A stretch of DNA of 39,245 nucleotides from a virus: IMG/VR virus record IMGVR_UViG_3300027793_002327, positions 1 to 39,245 of that record. One strand, 5' to 3'. Each line of letters starts with the position of its first letter. The stretch's first letter is position 1. The position numbers and the translations under genes are program-made. The notes below the pieces were generated by a model that was given only the letters and a program-made list of their open reading frames with translations, made no database searches and was not told where the DNA came from. Shown in pieces: positions 21,996 to 30,632 of the stretch.

Positions 21996-24146
21996 ATGGA
22001 ACAAATAAGTTATTTCGGACAACCAGCTTCATATTTTTCTTATATTACTAAAATACAAGAGATTTTGGGAAAATTTGATTTCCCAACAGAAAGAATTACT
22101 TGTACATATGATGATAACACTGATGTTGGAACTGAACAATATGTTATTGAAGGTGACGGATTAACATTTACATTAACCATAACACCTGAAGGTGGAATTT
22201 ATTGTGAGTATAATGGTAAAAGTGAATATCTTGGTAGTGTTGAAGATAAACCTGAGGAAACGTCACATTATATTGACGTGATGCTTAACGGTCCTTCAGA
22301 GGACCTAAGAACGTTATTTGAGGGGTTATTAAGAGAAGATAAACAAACTGATTTATATAATGACTTTAAAAGTTTGGATATTGATTGGGGAAAAGATGTT
22401 GATAATGAAAATTTAAAAAAAGAAATATTTGATTCACTTTGGGCTCGTGATGAAAGTTCAACAAAAAAGTATTTGCCTTGGGTAATATCACAGGCAAGAG
22501 AAATTAAAAAACTTGATTGGATTAATTTGTTAAATTCAATGTCTCAGGTTAGTGACATAATGATTTTTATTGATAGAAGAGTTTCCAAAAAAGACACCGA
22601 AGAATTTGCAAATAGATTGAAGAGAGGTGATTTAGAAAATTTTGGTTCGTCGTATAATAAAATTGTTAAATCACCAAAAGACATCAACGCATATCCAGAT
22701 ATAAATGCGATGAGAGAGTTTTTTCGTCAAATCAAAAATAGAACATATACAACAGATGAAATTAAAAAAGCCAAGAATGAGTCAAGAAAATTATACGAAG
22801 ACCAAAAATATTTGATTGTTCAACCAATGACTTACCAAGCATCTTGTGTTTATGGTGCGGAAACAAAATGGTGTGTTTCATCAAGAGATAGTTCAAGATA
22901 CTTTGACGATTACACTAGAAATTCAAAATTTGTTTATGTAATCAATAAAAAAGGAACCAACATTAGAAATTCAAAATTTGCCATTAGAATACCTGAAAGT
23001 GGAAAACCTGAAGTATGGGACCAACAAGACAATCGTTCAAATTTTGATGTGTTATACGCATCAATGCCAGGAATGGACGAAATATTAAGTAACATTTTAA
23101 ACATTGGTGGAACTGATTATCAAACATTACTTAACTATAAAAAAGATAAAATTGACGCATCGTTTAATATTACAAGTGGTGAAGAAACTTTTGAAATTGT
23201 TGATGGAAATGTTATGTTATTTTTTGACCCTGAAGATTATTTTAAATTATTTAAACATCAACTATACGAATACACAATATCACAGTTAGAGTCATTTGCG
23301 GGTAATAGTTATGGTAGACAAACTGAATGGGTTGATTCATATACTGCCGAGGAAGATTGGAAGGAAGGTTATGTTTTAACATCTTTAAATCAAGAAAATA
23401 AAGAAAAATTAGATAATATTATCACTCTCATTTCACCACAATTATTTCAACAAAAAGATGAATTGATGAAAAATTATAGGAGTGATTATTATTCTAAATG
23501 TGCTGAAATTTTAAACGCACACAATTGGTTTAAAGAAAAAATGACGGAAGAATATGAATATGCTACTAATGATGCGTATACAGTTGGAATTGAAGCTGCG
23601 GTTAATGATGAATATTGTAATGTTTTAGAACCAATTGGTGTTGAATCTAAAGTTTGTTTTCGTAAATATTATACATCGGTTGACAATATGTTGTCACTTT
23701 ATGAAAAATATGGTTCACCACAAAAATCAATTAGAGCCGTTATTACTGCTGCGATTGATGATGAAATCTCGGTAAGTGATATTTTTGATAATTATTATGA
23801 ATACAAAGATGATGATACTTTTGACGCAAGGTTTAATTTTGAATCCGAAAAATTGTTAGATGAATTATATGAAAACTTATTTGATGAAGAAGATGGTGCA
23901 TTTGATGATATCCAAGAATATCAAAAAATAGTATCATACATTGTTGATAAGATTGGTTTTAATGTTAAAAAAGACATACCAACTTTAAAAGACACACAGA
24001 TTATAATTATTGGTGTGGAACCTGATAATACAATAACCGTGAAAATACAAAAAAATATTGGGTACTCAGCAAAAGTTAAAAAATACACATTAACTTTTGA
24101 ACAACTAATTTCTTTGTTAAAAAATTATCAACTTTTTGAAATTTAA
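21996..24146 (+). CDS. Large phage protein of unknown function, 716 aa
   Basis: Not assigned. The centre holds a segment recurrent in large-phage proteins: MTYQASCVYGAETKWCVSS ... SRYFDDYTRNSKFVYVIN, followed by KFAIRIPESGKPEVWDQQDN. The G-x-x-TKWC pattern with an aromatic-rich follow-up suggests a conserved domain of unknown activity. The C-terminal third is strongly acidic (YNEYKDDDTFD-like stretches). The gene stands alone between divergent tmRNA and the peptidase gene and has its own late motif. The length and late control suggest a virion or assembly role, but no structural family was recognised. Confidence 0.7.
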   Translation: MEQISYFGQPASYFSYITKIQEILGKFDFPTERITCTYDDNTDVGTEQYVIEGDGLTFTLTITPEGGIYCEYNGKSEYLGSVEDKPEETSHYIDVMLNGPSEDLRTLFEGLLREDKQTDLYNDFKSLDIDWGKDVDNENLKKEIFDSLWARDESSTKKYLPWVISQAREIKKLDWINLLNSMSQVSDIMIFIDRRVSKKDTEEFANRLKRGDLENFGSSYNKIVKSPKDINAYPDINAMREFFRQIKNRTYTTDEIKKAKNESRKLYEDQKYLIVQPMTYQASCVYGAETKWCVSSRDSSRYFDDYTRNSKFVYVINKKGTNIRNSKFAIRIPESGKPEVWDQQDNRSNFDVLYASMPGMDEILSNILNIGGTDYQTLLNYKKDKIDASFNITSGEETFEIVDGNVMLFFDPEDYFKLFKHQLYEYTISQLESFAGNSYGRQTEWVDSYTAEEDWKEGYVLTSLNQENKEKLDNIITLISPQLFQQKDELMKNYRSDYYSKCAEILNAHNWFKEKMTEEYEYATNDAYTVGIEAAVNDEYCNVLEPIGVESKVCFRKYYTSVDNMLSLYEKYGSPQKSIRAVITAAIDDEISVSDIFDNYYEYKDDDTFDARFNFESEKLLDELYENLFDEEDGAFDDIQEYQKIVSYIVDKIGFNVKKDIPTLKDTQIIIIGVEPDNTITVKIQKNIGYSAKVKKYTLTFEQLISLLKNYQLFEI

Positions 24147-24157
24147 AATATTTGTTG

Positions 24158-24165
24158 TATCTTTG
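24158..24165 (+). promoter_or_regulatory. Host-type promoter of the peptidase gene
   Basis: TTTG-N19-TATCTTTG; the -7 element ends 7 nt before the ATG at 24173, and the -33 TTTG lies within the last codons of the 716-aa gene. Confidence 0.85.
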
Positions 24166-24172
24166 TAGTCAA

Positions 24173-24994
24173 ATGACTCCAGAAAAAATTCAACACCTAA
24201 AAGAAGTCCTTTCTATTCCGACTAAAACTTACCAAGAAACTCTTATGATTGAGTATCTTGACAAGTATTTTACTGAAAAAGGATACGACCACACAATTGA
24301 CCAGTATGGTAACGTTTATGTTACAAAAGGTGAAGCAGATGTCTATCCATGTGTTATTGCACATACTGACACCGTCCACTCAATCACTGAAATGGTTGTA
24401 GAGGAAGAACAACTCCCAAACGTACATGGGGAACTAAAAGATTCCTTTAAGGCTTATCACGCAGTTACAGGTAACCCTGTTGGAATTGGTGGTGATGACA
24501 AATGTGGTGTCTATTCATGTTTAGATGTCCTTGAACAACTCCCCGTTATTAAAGCGGCTTTCTTTGTATCTGAAGAAACAGGTTGTCACGGTTCACGAAA
24601 AGCAAGTCCTGAGTTTTTCTCTAATGTTGGTTACTGTATTCAGTTTGATGCTCCCGAATCTTGGATGGTAACTGAATATTGTTGGGGTGTAAAACTTTTT
24701 GACCGTAACTCTCCTTTCTTTGAAAAGGTTGGACCACTTCTTAATGAACATTTTGGTGAAAAACATGAATTGATGAAACACCCGTACACTGACGTTTCAC
24801 AAATTGCATCAAAATTCAACATTGCTTGTTTAAATGTATCTTGTGGTTATTACAACTACCACACAGCCAATGAGTATGTTGTTATTGAGGATGTGTTCAC
24901 AGCGATTGAGATGGTAAAACAAATGATTGAAAGTTTGGGTCACACATTCCACGAACACAAACCAAAAACGGAACGATGGATGTTATGGGATTAA
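24173..24994 (+). CDS. M20-family (peptidase T-like) metallopeptidase
   Basis: 273 aa from the ATG at 24173; a TTG further upstream would lie in the promoter. Metal and catalytic motifs of the M20 clan are present in order: VIAHTDTVH (His and Asp), GIGGDDKCG (bridging Asp), FFVSEETGCHGS (Glu-Glu), FDAPESW (Asp), and a late YHTANEYVV (His). The family cleaves di- and tripeptides or deacylates small amides using two zinc ions. At 273 aa it is much shorter than PepT (about 410), so the dimerisation/lid domain is reduced. It has a host-type promoter and a bidirectional terminator. Possible role: finishing peptides made by Clp-type proteolysis (inference). Confidence 0.85.
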   Translation: MTPEKIQHLKEVLSIPTKTYQETLMIEYLDKYFTEKGYDHTIDQYGNVYVTKGEADVYPCVIAHTDTVHSITEMVVEEEQLPNVHGELKDSFKAYHAVTGNPVGIGGDDKCGVYSCLDVLEQLPVIKAAFFVSEETGCHGSRKASPEFFSNVGYCIQFDAPESWMVTEYCWGVKLFDRNSPFFEKVGPLLNEHFGEKHELMKHPYTDVSQIASKFNIACLNVSCGYYNYHTANEYVVIEDVFTAIEMVKQMIESLGHTFHEHKPKTERWMLWD

Positions 24995-25025
24995 AAAAAA
25001 GGGGTCTTAATTGACCCCTTTTTTT
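24995..25025. terminator. Bidirectional intrinsic terminator between convergent genes
   Basis: Stem AAAAAAGGGGTC-TTAATT-GACCCCTTTTTT. It serves the peptidase (plus), and the other strand overlaps the last codons and stop of the Clp gene. Confidence 0.87.
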
Positions 25026-27091
25026 GTTCTACCCCTTTTTGGTTTTTCTGAAACATCAGTAATTTCTGATGTTTTTTCTTTTATACGAACTTTGTCATCA
25101 ACAAACTCCAATATATATACTGAATCATTAACAATATTCTTCTTAAGAATCTCATCTGAGATAAAATCCTCAATTTGATTTTGGATAGCTCTTTTGATTG
25201 GACGAGCCCCAAATTTTTCATCAAACCCAACTTCACAAATTCTACTAACCAAACTTTCATCAATAACAATGTTATAGTTCATAGAACGTAATCGTAAAAT
25301 TAATTTAGAAATTTCCAAAGTAACAATTTGTTTAATTTCATTTTCTTTTAATGAATTAAAGAAAACAACATCATCAACACGATTCAAAAATTCAGGTGGA
25401 AAAAACTTTTTAAGTTCATCCTCAATCATCATTTGTTTGATTTCAGTTTCTTTTTCATTTTTAGAACGAGTTCCAAATCCAACTCCAGTACCAAAGTCTT
25501 GTACTTTTCTAGCACCAATGTTAGATGTCATAATAATCAAGGTATTTTTAAAGTTGATTTTTCTACCAAGACCGTCAGTCAAATGTCCCTCATCCATCGC
25601 TTGTAGCAAAAGTGAATAAACGTCTTTGTGTGCCTTTTCAATTTCATCAAACAAGATTACACAATAAGGTTTGTTTTTAACTTGTTCAGTTAATTGTCCA
25701 CCTTCTTGGTGACCAACATAACCTGGAGGCGAACCAACCAATCTTGTCATTGTAAATTTTTCTTGATACTCAGACATATCTACACGAATCAAAGCATCTG
25801 AACTTCCAAAGATTTCTTTGGCTAATTGTTTAGCCAAATGTGTTTTACCAATACCTGTTGAACCCAAGAAAATAAATGAACCAATTGGTTTATTCGGGTC
25901 TTTAATACCTACACGATTCCTACGGATTGCTTTTGAAATTTTAGATACCGCATCTTCTTGTCCAATAACCGCTTTGGTTAAACTTTCTTCTAAATTAATT
26001 AACGAATCTGATTCTGATTGTGAAAGTTTTGAAATTGGGATTTTGGTCATTTGGGAAACAACTTCATAAACCATTTCTTCGGTAACTTCTTTTTTATTTG
26101 TTAGTCGGTCTTTTTCAAACTTCTCTTTTTCTTCTTGAAGACGAGCTAAAACTTTACGTTCCATATCTCGTAATTCCGCAGCTTCTTCGTACTTTTGACT
26201 TCTAACAACTTCAACTTTACGGTCCTTAATTTGGTTTGCTTCCTCTTTAAGTTTTTCAATAATTTCAGGAACGGTTACGTTGATTTGACATCTTGCACCT
26301 ACCTCATCCATAATATCAATTGCTTTATCAGGAAACTCACGGTCAGTGATGTATCGGTCCGCCAACATTACACAAGTTTTAATAACTTCATTACTAAAAT
26401 GAACCTTGTGATGTTTTTCGTAGTTTTCTTTGGCACGATTCATAATTATAATTGTGTCCTCAATAGATGTTGCATCAACATGTACTTTTTGGAAACGACG
26501 CTCTAACGCACCATCCTTTTCAATATGTTCACGGTATTCATCTAAGGTTGTCGCACCAATACACTGGAGTTCACCACGAGCAAGTGCTGGCTTAAAGATA
26601 TTAGAAGCGTCCAACGAACCTGATGAATTTCCAGCACCAATGATTGTGTGAATTTCATCAATGAATATGACAACATCATGGTTATCACTCAACTCATCAA
26701 GTATTACTTTAATACGTTCTTCAAACTGTCCACGATATTTTGTACCGGCAACAATTGATGTCATATCTAAACTAACAATTCTTTTATCAATTAAGTTTTG
26801 AGGACAGTCTCCTTGAAATATTTTCATAGCTAAACCTTCAACAATTGCGGTTTTACCACAACCTGGTTCACCAATCAAAATAGGGTTGTTTTTCTTTCTT
26901 CTTGAAATAATCTGTGCCAATCTTTCAATCTCATGTTCCCTACCAATTACAGGGTCAAGTTTGCCTTCTTTTGCTAGTTTAATAAGGTCACGAGAAAAAT
27001 TGTCCAAAACAGGTGTTTTGGAGTTAATTGTATCTGTTTTACCTTTTCGGTTTCCACCCATCTTTTCGTTTTGGTCTTGTGATTCAATCAT
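25007..27091 (-). CDS. ClpC-like AAA+ unfoldase without N-terminal domain
   Basis: 694 aa. Two AAA+ modules: D1 with Walker A GEPGCGKT (74-81) and Walker B VIFIDE (141-146); D2 with GSTGIGKT (410-417) and VILFDE (478-483). Between them is a ClpC-type middle segment with a UVR motif (about 298-313, [12 protein letters not shown]). D2 carries a VGF tripeptide in GTGVGFG (about 536-540), where ClpC and ClpA bind ClpP. The usual repeated Clp N-domain is replaced by about 30 polar residues, so adaptors that dock there would not bind. It unfolds proteins for ClpP, here presumably the host's since no clpP is in the window. It is divergent from a UVR-domain protein gene, and two palindromes lie between them. 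Confidence 0.92.
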   Translation of the reverse strand: MIESQDQNEKMGGNRKGKTDTINSKTPVLDNFSRDLIKLAKEGKLDPVIGREHEIERLAQIISRRKKNNPILIGEPGCGKTAIVEGLAMKIFQGDCPQNLIDKRIVSLDMTSIVAGTKYRGQFEERIKVILDELSDNHDVVIFIDEIHTIIGAGNSSGSLDASNIFKPALARGELQCIGATTLDEYREHIEKDGALERRFQKVHVDATSIEDTIIIMNRAKENYEKHHKVHFSNEVIKTCVMLADRYITDREFPDKAIDIMDEVGARCQINVTVPEIIEKLKEEANQIKDRKVEVVRSQKYEEAAELRDMERKVLARLQEEKEKFEKDRLTNKKEVTEEMVYEVVSQMTKIPISKLSQSESDSLINLEESLTKAVIGQEDAVSKISKAIRRNRVGIKDPNKPIGSFIFLGSTGIGKTHLAKQLAKEIFGSSDALIRVDMSEYQEKFTMTRLVGSPPGYVGHQEGGQLTEQVKNKPYCVILFDEIEKAHKDVYSLLLQAMDEGHLTDGLGRKINFKNTLIIMTSNIGARKVQDFGTGVGFGTRSKNEKETEIKQMMIEDELKKFFPPEFLNRVDDVVFFNSLKENEIKQIVTLEISKLILRLRSMNYNIVIDESLVSRICEVGFDEKFGARPIKRAIQNQIEDFISDEILKKNIVNDSVYILEFVDDKVRIKEKTSEITDVSEKPKRGRTKKGVN

Positions 27092-27129
27092 ATGTTAAAG
27101 TATAAGTTTTTATTCTAAATTATCAATAA

Positions 27130-27163
27130 TGTCAAAATGACATACAAATATGACATATTGTCA
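27130..27163. promoter_or_regulatory. Tandem palindromic operator candidate
   Basis: Two perfect 13-bp palindromes, TGTCA-AAA-TGACA (27130-27142) and TGACA-TAT-TGTCA (27151-27163). Their centres are 21 bp apart, two helical turns. They overlap the -33 region of the plus-strand promoter and lie in the leader of the clp transcript. Confidence 0.6.
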
Positions 27164-27180
27164 GGTTTACTTGTTTGGCA

Positions 27181-27188
27181 TATTTTTG
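27181..27188 (+). promoter_or_regulatory. Host-type promoter of the UVR-domain gene
   Basis: TATTTTTG fits TAnnTTTG, with ATTG 20 nt upstream inside the second palindrome; leader about 40 nt to the ATG at 27236. Confidence 0.55.
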
Positions 27189-27202
27189 TATAATTGGTTT
27201 TA

Positions 27203-27210
27203 CAAAGATA
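27203..27210 (-). promoter_or_regulatory. Host-type promoter of the Clp gene
   Basis: Minus-strand TATCTTTG, about 110 nt upstream of the ATG at 27091; the -33 side is T-rich and weak. The leader would contain both palindromes. Confidence 0.55.
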
Positions 27211-27235
27211 AACTAAAAAAATTAAGAAAAAAAAT

Positions 27236-27691
27236 ATGTTTGAATTATTTGGAAGAAACAGAAAAAGTTTAAAAGAAATGATGAGTGAATTGGATGAGAT
27301 GATTGGTTCATTAAACCAAGAATTTTCATCTATCTCACATGATGAATCTGAAATTAAAGAAGGTTCTAATGAAAATGGTGAATGGAAAACAGAAACGTAT
27401 ACATCACCAAATGGAATGTTTAGGTACGTGATTACAACGACTTATGGAACTCCAAACAAAAAGTCTCCTAAAGAAACTGATGAAATTTCTCTACTTAAAA
27501 AAGAGATTGAAAATTATGTTGAAAATCAAGAATTTGAAAAGGCTGCCGAAGTTAGAGATAAAATCAAAAAACTTGAAAAGAACAAAGATGAAGTCAAAAA
27601 ACTACAAACCGAATTGGACGAGGTTATAAGTAAACAAGACTTTGAATCGGCAATTAAATTACGAGACAAAATAAATAAAATGAAGTCCTAA
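27236..27691 (+). CDS. UVR-domain protein, McsA-like ClpC partner candidate
   Basis: 151 aa. Residues 1-75 are an unassigned domain (MFELFGRNRKSLKEMMSEL ... GEWKTETYTSPNGMFRYVITTTYG). The C-terminal half holds two UVR motifs: about 97-113 (NQEFEKAAEVRDKIKKLE) and about 133-148 (KQDFESAIKLRDKINKMK). UVR motifs pair with each other in UvrB/UvrC and occur in McsA and ClpC. The zinc CxxC pairs of McsA are absent. It is divergent from the Clp gene, whose middle domain carries a matching UVR motif, so the products may interact (inference). A terminator follows directly. Confidence 0.75.
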   Translation: MFELFGRNRKSLKEMMSELDEMIGSLNQEFSSISHDESEIKEGSNENGEWKTETYTSPNGMFRYVITTTYGTPNKKSPKETDEISLLKKEIENYVENQEFEKAAEVRDKIKKLEKNKDEVKKLQTELDEVISKQDFESAIKLRDKINKMKS

Positions 27692-27694
27692 AGA

Positions 27695-27723
27695 AAAACC
27701 CCTACACAAAGTAGGGGTTTTTT
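27695..27723 (+). terminator. Intrinsic terminator after the UVR gene
   Basis: Stem AAAACCCCTAC-ACAAA-GTAGGGGTTTT followed by T residues. Confidence 0.88.
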
Positions 27724-27725
27724 TG

Positions 27726-27733
27726 TATTTATT
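27726..27733 (+). promoter_or_regulatory. Late motif TATTTATT
   Basis: Ends 3 nt before the ATG at 27737, right after the terminator T run. Confidence 0.65.
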
Positions 27734-27736
27734 AGT

Positions 27737-27979
27737 ATGGCAATTTTAAGAGAAGAAATTAAAGGTATGATGATTTATAATGTAATTGAATCATCCAACA
27801 TCACAGAATCACAGTATGATATGTCAACCGAAAATATGGTTGTTACATTTAAAAACGGTACAAAGTATGAATATGAAAATGTACCACACAAAGTTTACGC
27901 TAAGTTCAGATTATCAGAATCACAAGGTAAGTTTTTCACCACTGAAATCAGTAAAAATTATAAATACAAAAAATTGTAA
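27737..27979 (+). CDS. KTSC-domain protein, 80 aa
   Basis: Residues about 14-78 match the KTSC domain: VIESSNITESQYDMST, MVVTFKNGTKYEYENVP, YAKFRLSESQGKFFTTEIS, YKYKK. The domain is small, alpha+beta and common in phages and bacteria; it is named after lysyl-tRNA synthetase C-terminal fusions and its activity is not established. Preceded by a late motif and followed after 20 nt by the nucleotidyltransferase gene with its own motif. Confidence 0.85.
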   Translation: MAILREEIKGMMIYNVIESSNITESQYDMSTENMVVTFKNGTKYEYENVPHKVYAKFRLSESQGKFFTTEISKNYKYKKL

Positions 27980-27988
27980 AGTTCTTTG

Positions 27989-27996
27989 TATTTATC
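27989..27996 (+). promoter_or_regulatory. Late motif TATTTATC
   Basis: Ends 3 nt before the GTG at 28000. Confidence 0.6.
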
Positions 27997-27999
27997 ATT

Positions 28000-28755
28000 G
28001 TGAAAGACTTGCAAAAAATTATTTCTAGTTTTGGTGTTCAAGAAGAATTAAATCCTGAAATATGGGTAAGTCCTGACGATGCTTCTAAGTCACATATGAA
28101 GTTGGAAATTAGAGACCAACTTGAAGAAATCGCTGAAGAGTTTATTAAATTCGTTAATGTTGATATGTTTGTTCAAGACATTATCATGACAGGTTCATTG
28201 TGTAATTACAACTGGTCTGAATATTCTGATGTTGATTTACACATCATTGTAAACTTTGAAGATTTTGGGGAACAAAAAGAATTGTATTCTGAATTGTTCA
28301 AATTAAAGAAAACATTATTTAACTCATCACACAATATCACAATCAAAGGATTTGAAGTTGAATTGTATATCCAAGATTCAAACGAAGCACACTTTTCATC
28401 GGGTGTATATTCCATCATGAACGATGAGTGGGACACCGTCCCAAAGAAAGAAGAAGATGTCAATATTGATAAAGACATTTTAGTTCAAAAGGTAGGACAA
28501 TTACAAGATATGATAGACACTGTCATTGATAATGCTGAGGAAGAAGAATTGGATGACGCTAAAGAAATGATTAAAAAAGTTAAAGATAAAATAAAAAAAT
28601 ACAGAACAAGTGGGTTAGAAAAAGAAGGTGAATACTCGTATGAAAATTTAACTTTTAAAGTTTTAAGAAGAAATGGATATCTTCAAAAACTTTTTGACTT
28701 TGAAAATGATTTGATGGATAAACGTCTTTCTTTGGAAGATGATGAATTATTTTGA
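28000..28755 (+). CDS. Predicted nucleotidyltransferase (pol beta superfamily)
   Basis: 251 aa with a GTG start, supported by the late motif 3 nt upstream. Catalytic pattern of the MNT/pol-beta fold: TGSLCNYNWSEYSDVDLHI, with Gly-Ser at 65-66 and the DxD pair at 78/80; a third carboxylate could be the Glu in GFEVELYI. A helical C-terminal domain follows (VGQLQDMIDTVID, KEMIKKVKDKIKKYR). The family adds AMP or other nucleotides to proteins, RNA or small molecules. It lies within the head-assembly block of late genes, which is unusual for an enzyme; it could modify a virion or host protein (inference). Confidence 0.8.
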   Translation: MKDLQKIISSFGVQEELNPEIWVSPDDASKSHMKLEIRDQLEEIAEEFIKFVNVDMFVQDIIMTGSLCNYNWSEYSDVDLHIIVNFEDFGEQKELYSELFKLKKTLFNSSHNITIKGFEVELYIQDSNEAHFSSGVYSIMNDEWDTVPKKEEDVNIDKDILVQKVGQLQDMIDTVIDNAEEEELDDAKEMIKKVKDKIKKYRTSGLEKEGEYSYENLTFKVLRRNGYLQKLFDFENDLMDKRLSLEDDELF

Positions 28756-28765
28756 TGTAATAACA

Positions 28766-28773
28766 TATTTATA
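28766..28773 (+). promoter_or_regulatory. Late motif TATTTATA
   Basis: Ends 10 nt before the ATG at 28784, so this copy leaves a longer gap than most. Confidence 0.6.
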
Positions 28774-28783
28774 AAGAAAAATT

Positions 28784-28975
28784 ATGGCGACAACAGCATG
28801 TACTTCTAATAATACCGCAGTCGTAGTAGGTTACGTACCTGGTACAGGAAATACCGTTGGTGAAATTGTTACGTTCAACACACCACACCCTGTATGGACC
28901 GAAACCGATAATACATCAATCGCAATCCAATGTAGTGCAATAACATTGGGTGGATTTAATGGACTAAACTCATAA
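28784..28975 (+). CDS. Small hypothetical virion-type protein, 63 aa
   Basis: Not recognised. A Thr/Asn/Gly-rich beta protein (MATTACTSNNTAVVVGYVPG ... GEIVTFNTPHPVWTETDN), composition typical of phage surface or decoration proteins. Its position at the head of the block before terminase suggests a structural part. It is 26 nt upstream of the 409-aa gene with no separate motif between them. Confidence 0.6.
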   Translation: MATTACTSNNTAVVVGYVPGTGNTVGEIVTFNTPHPVWTETDNTSIAIQCSAITLGGFNGLNS

Positions 28976-29001
28976 AAGATAAAAATTAAACAACATATAA
29001 A

Positions 29002-30231
29002 ATGGCAGATTTAAAACCAATAGGTAGTGAAAAACTTCAAGGAGCCGAGAAGATTGCAAGAATAATGGAAATTGCAAGATACGGTGAAGCACCTAAACAA
29101 GAAATCAATGTAAATGAAACAACCGATTATACAAGAGTACTTGCCGATGGCAATGTGTACGGTATTGTAAAAGAAAGAAACGGATATATCGTTAAAAAAG
29201 GTATTGATGAATCTACTTTGGATTACATTGACCCAATGAAAAATAGAAAATATCATTCATCTTATTCACAAGCATTAAAGAAATTAAATTTAATTGCAGG
29301 TGAATTAAATAGATTGAATGAAAATGAACAAGGTACTGCATTGTTTGGTGAACAAAAAAAGTTTGTTTTAAAAACACCAAAATCTGATGTTCCCGCACCT
29401 GCACCCGTTGCACCCGCACCTGAAATGCCGGCAGCACCATCACCTGAACCAGCACCTGCTCCTATGGGAGATGAGGCAATGCCTGAACCACCAAGTGATG
29501 ATATGATGCCGGATGATATGGGTATGGAAGAACCACCAAGTGATGATATGATGCCAGATGATATGGGTGGTGAAGGAGATGAAGGTCCTGTGACATTGAA
29601 ACAAGTTCAAAAGTTAACCGGTAAATTGGGGCAAAAATTAAGAGCTTACGCATCTGAACAAGAAATGACTTCTGAAGATGTTAAGTATGTTCTTAATTCT
29701 ATCTTATCAGCTGTTGATTTGAATTTATTGGACGAAACTGATAAGGAGGATATCTTATCAAGATTTGAAGGAGAGGAAGGTGGTGAAGATGGTTCTAGTT
29801 ATGACGAAATCGGTATGGAACCAACTGAACCTGATACTTCTGATTTGGACATGGGTGATGAAATTACTGCTGAACCTGAAGTAGGTGAAGGTAATAGTTA
29901 CAATTCTAAGATAAATGCAATTATGGACGGTATGTTTACTGAGTCTAAAGTTGATAAAATATTATCTAAGTATTTTGTTGAAACACCTGAAGAAAAAGAA
30001 CTTAACGAATCAAAAAAAGTACAAACTTATATTAAGAAAAAAATAAACAAAGTTAGTGTTATGGAAGAAGTTAAAAATCTTTCAGAAACAATTGAACAAG
30101 AATTAACATCTGAATTTATTTTAAGGGAAAATGAAGGTGCTAAATTTATTGGTAAAACTAACTTGAAAAACTTAGTATTTGAAAACGAGGGAAAACAAAT
30201 TAAGGTTTCTCCAAAAGGTGAAATTCTATGA
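29002..30231 (+). CDS. Acidic Pro-rich late protein, 409 aa
   Basis: Not assigned. Residues 1-115 are a folded-looking domain (GAEKIARIMEIARYGE, VYGIVKERNGYIVKKG, SSYSQALKKLNLIAGELNRL). Residues about 130-195 are a Pro/Ala/Met/Asp linker with a repeated unit EPPSDDMMPDDMG (two near-identical copies). A helical region follows, then a C-terminal domain (FIGKTNLKNLVFENEGKQIKV). The domain-linker-domain layout and position before terminase suggest a head scaffold/core or neck protein (inference). It overlaps the next gene by 4 nt (ATGA at 30228-30231). Confidence 0.6.
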   Translation: MADLKPIGSEKLQGAEKIARIMEIARYGEAPKQEINVNETTDYTRVLADGNVYGIVKERNGYIVKKGIDESTLDYIDPMKNRKYHSSYSQALKKLNLIAGELNRLNENEQGTALFGEQKKFVLKTPKSDVPAPAPVAPAPEMPAAPSPEPAPAPMGDEAMPEPPSDDMMPDDMGMEEPPSDDMMPDDMGGEGDEGPVTLKQVQKLTGKLGQKLRAYASEQEMTSEDVKYVLNSILSAVDLNLLDETDKEDILSRFEGEEGGEDGSSYDEIGMEPTEPDTSDLDMGDEITAEPEVGEGNSYNSKINAIMDGMFTESKVDKILSKYFVETPEEKELNESKKVQTYIKKKINKVSVMEEVKNLSETIEQELTSEFILRENEGAKFIGKTNLKNLVFENEGKQIKVSPKGEIL

Positions 30232-30632
30232 ACCGTTTAGTTTTCGTAAATGAGTTAGGACCAAACTTTAGAGGCGACAACCTTTATGAGTTTATATTCT
30301 CAGACAACGAAGACGTAAGCGGGGAAGATTGGGAATCATCACCAGCTGGTGGAAATCCACAACCCCCTCATATAGACTACATAACAAAAGTTGGAGTTCT
30401 AAAAAACGATAAAATAAAACTTAACGTTATTCAGAACTCTGACTTTTTTTCTTTCTACGACGCAGTTGATAAAGTGATTGCATTATCGTGGGAAGACATT
30501 GAAAATGAATACTATAATGAAGAAGATACAAGATTGGTATTTCATTATGGTGATAGTGAACAAGATGTTATGTCAAAACTATACGAGAGGGATATTATAT
30601 TAACATTTGAAAAAAATTTAACACATGTCTAA
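30228..30632 (+). CDS. Conserved late protein, 134 aa
   Basis: Not recognised. Starts MNRLVFVNELGPNFRGDNLY, then ISDNE-like acidic segment and GGNPQPPHIDYIT; the C-terminal half is alpha/beta (FYDAVDKVIALSWEDIENEY, RLVFHYGDSEQDVMSKLYERD). The start overlaps the previous stop (ATGA), and AAGGTGA about 7 nt before the ATG is one of the few Shine-Dalgarno-like sequences in the window. It overlaps the next gene by 8 nt. Located two genes upstream of the pre-terminase protein. Confidence 0.65.
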   Translation: MNRLVFVNELGPNFRGDNLYEFIFSDNEDVSGEDWESSPAGGNPQPPHIDYITKVGVLKNDKIKLNVIQNSDFFSFYDAVDKVIALSWEDIENEYYNEEDTRLVFHYGDSEQDVMSKLYERDIILTFEKNLTHV

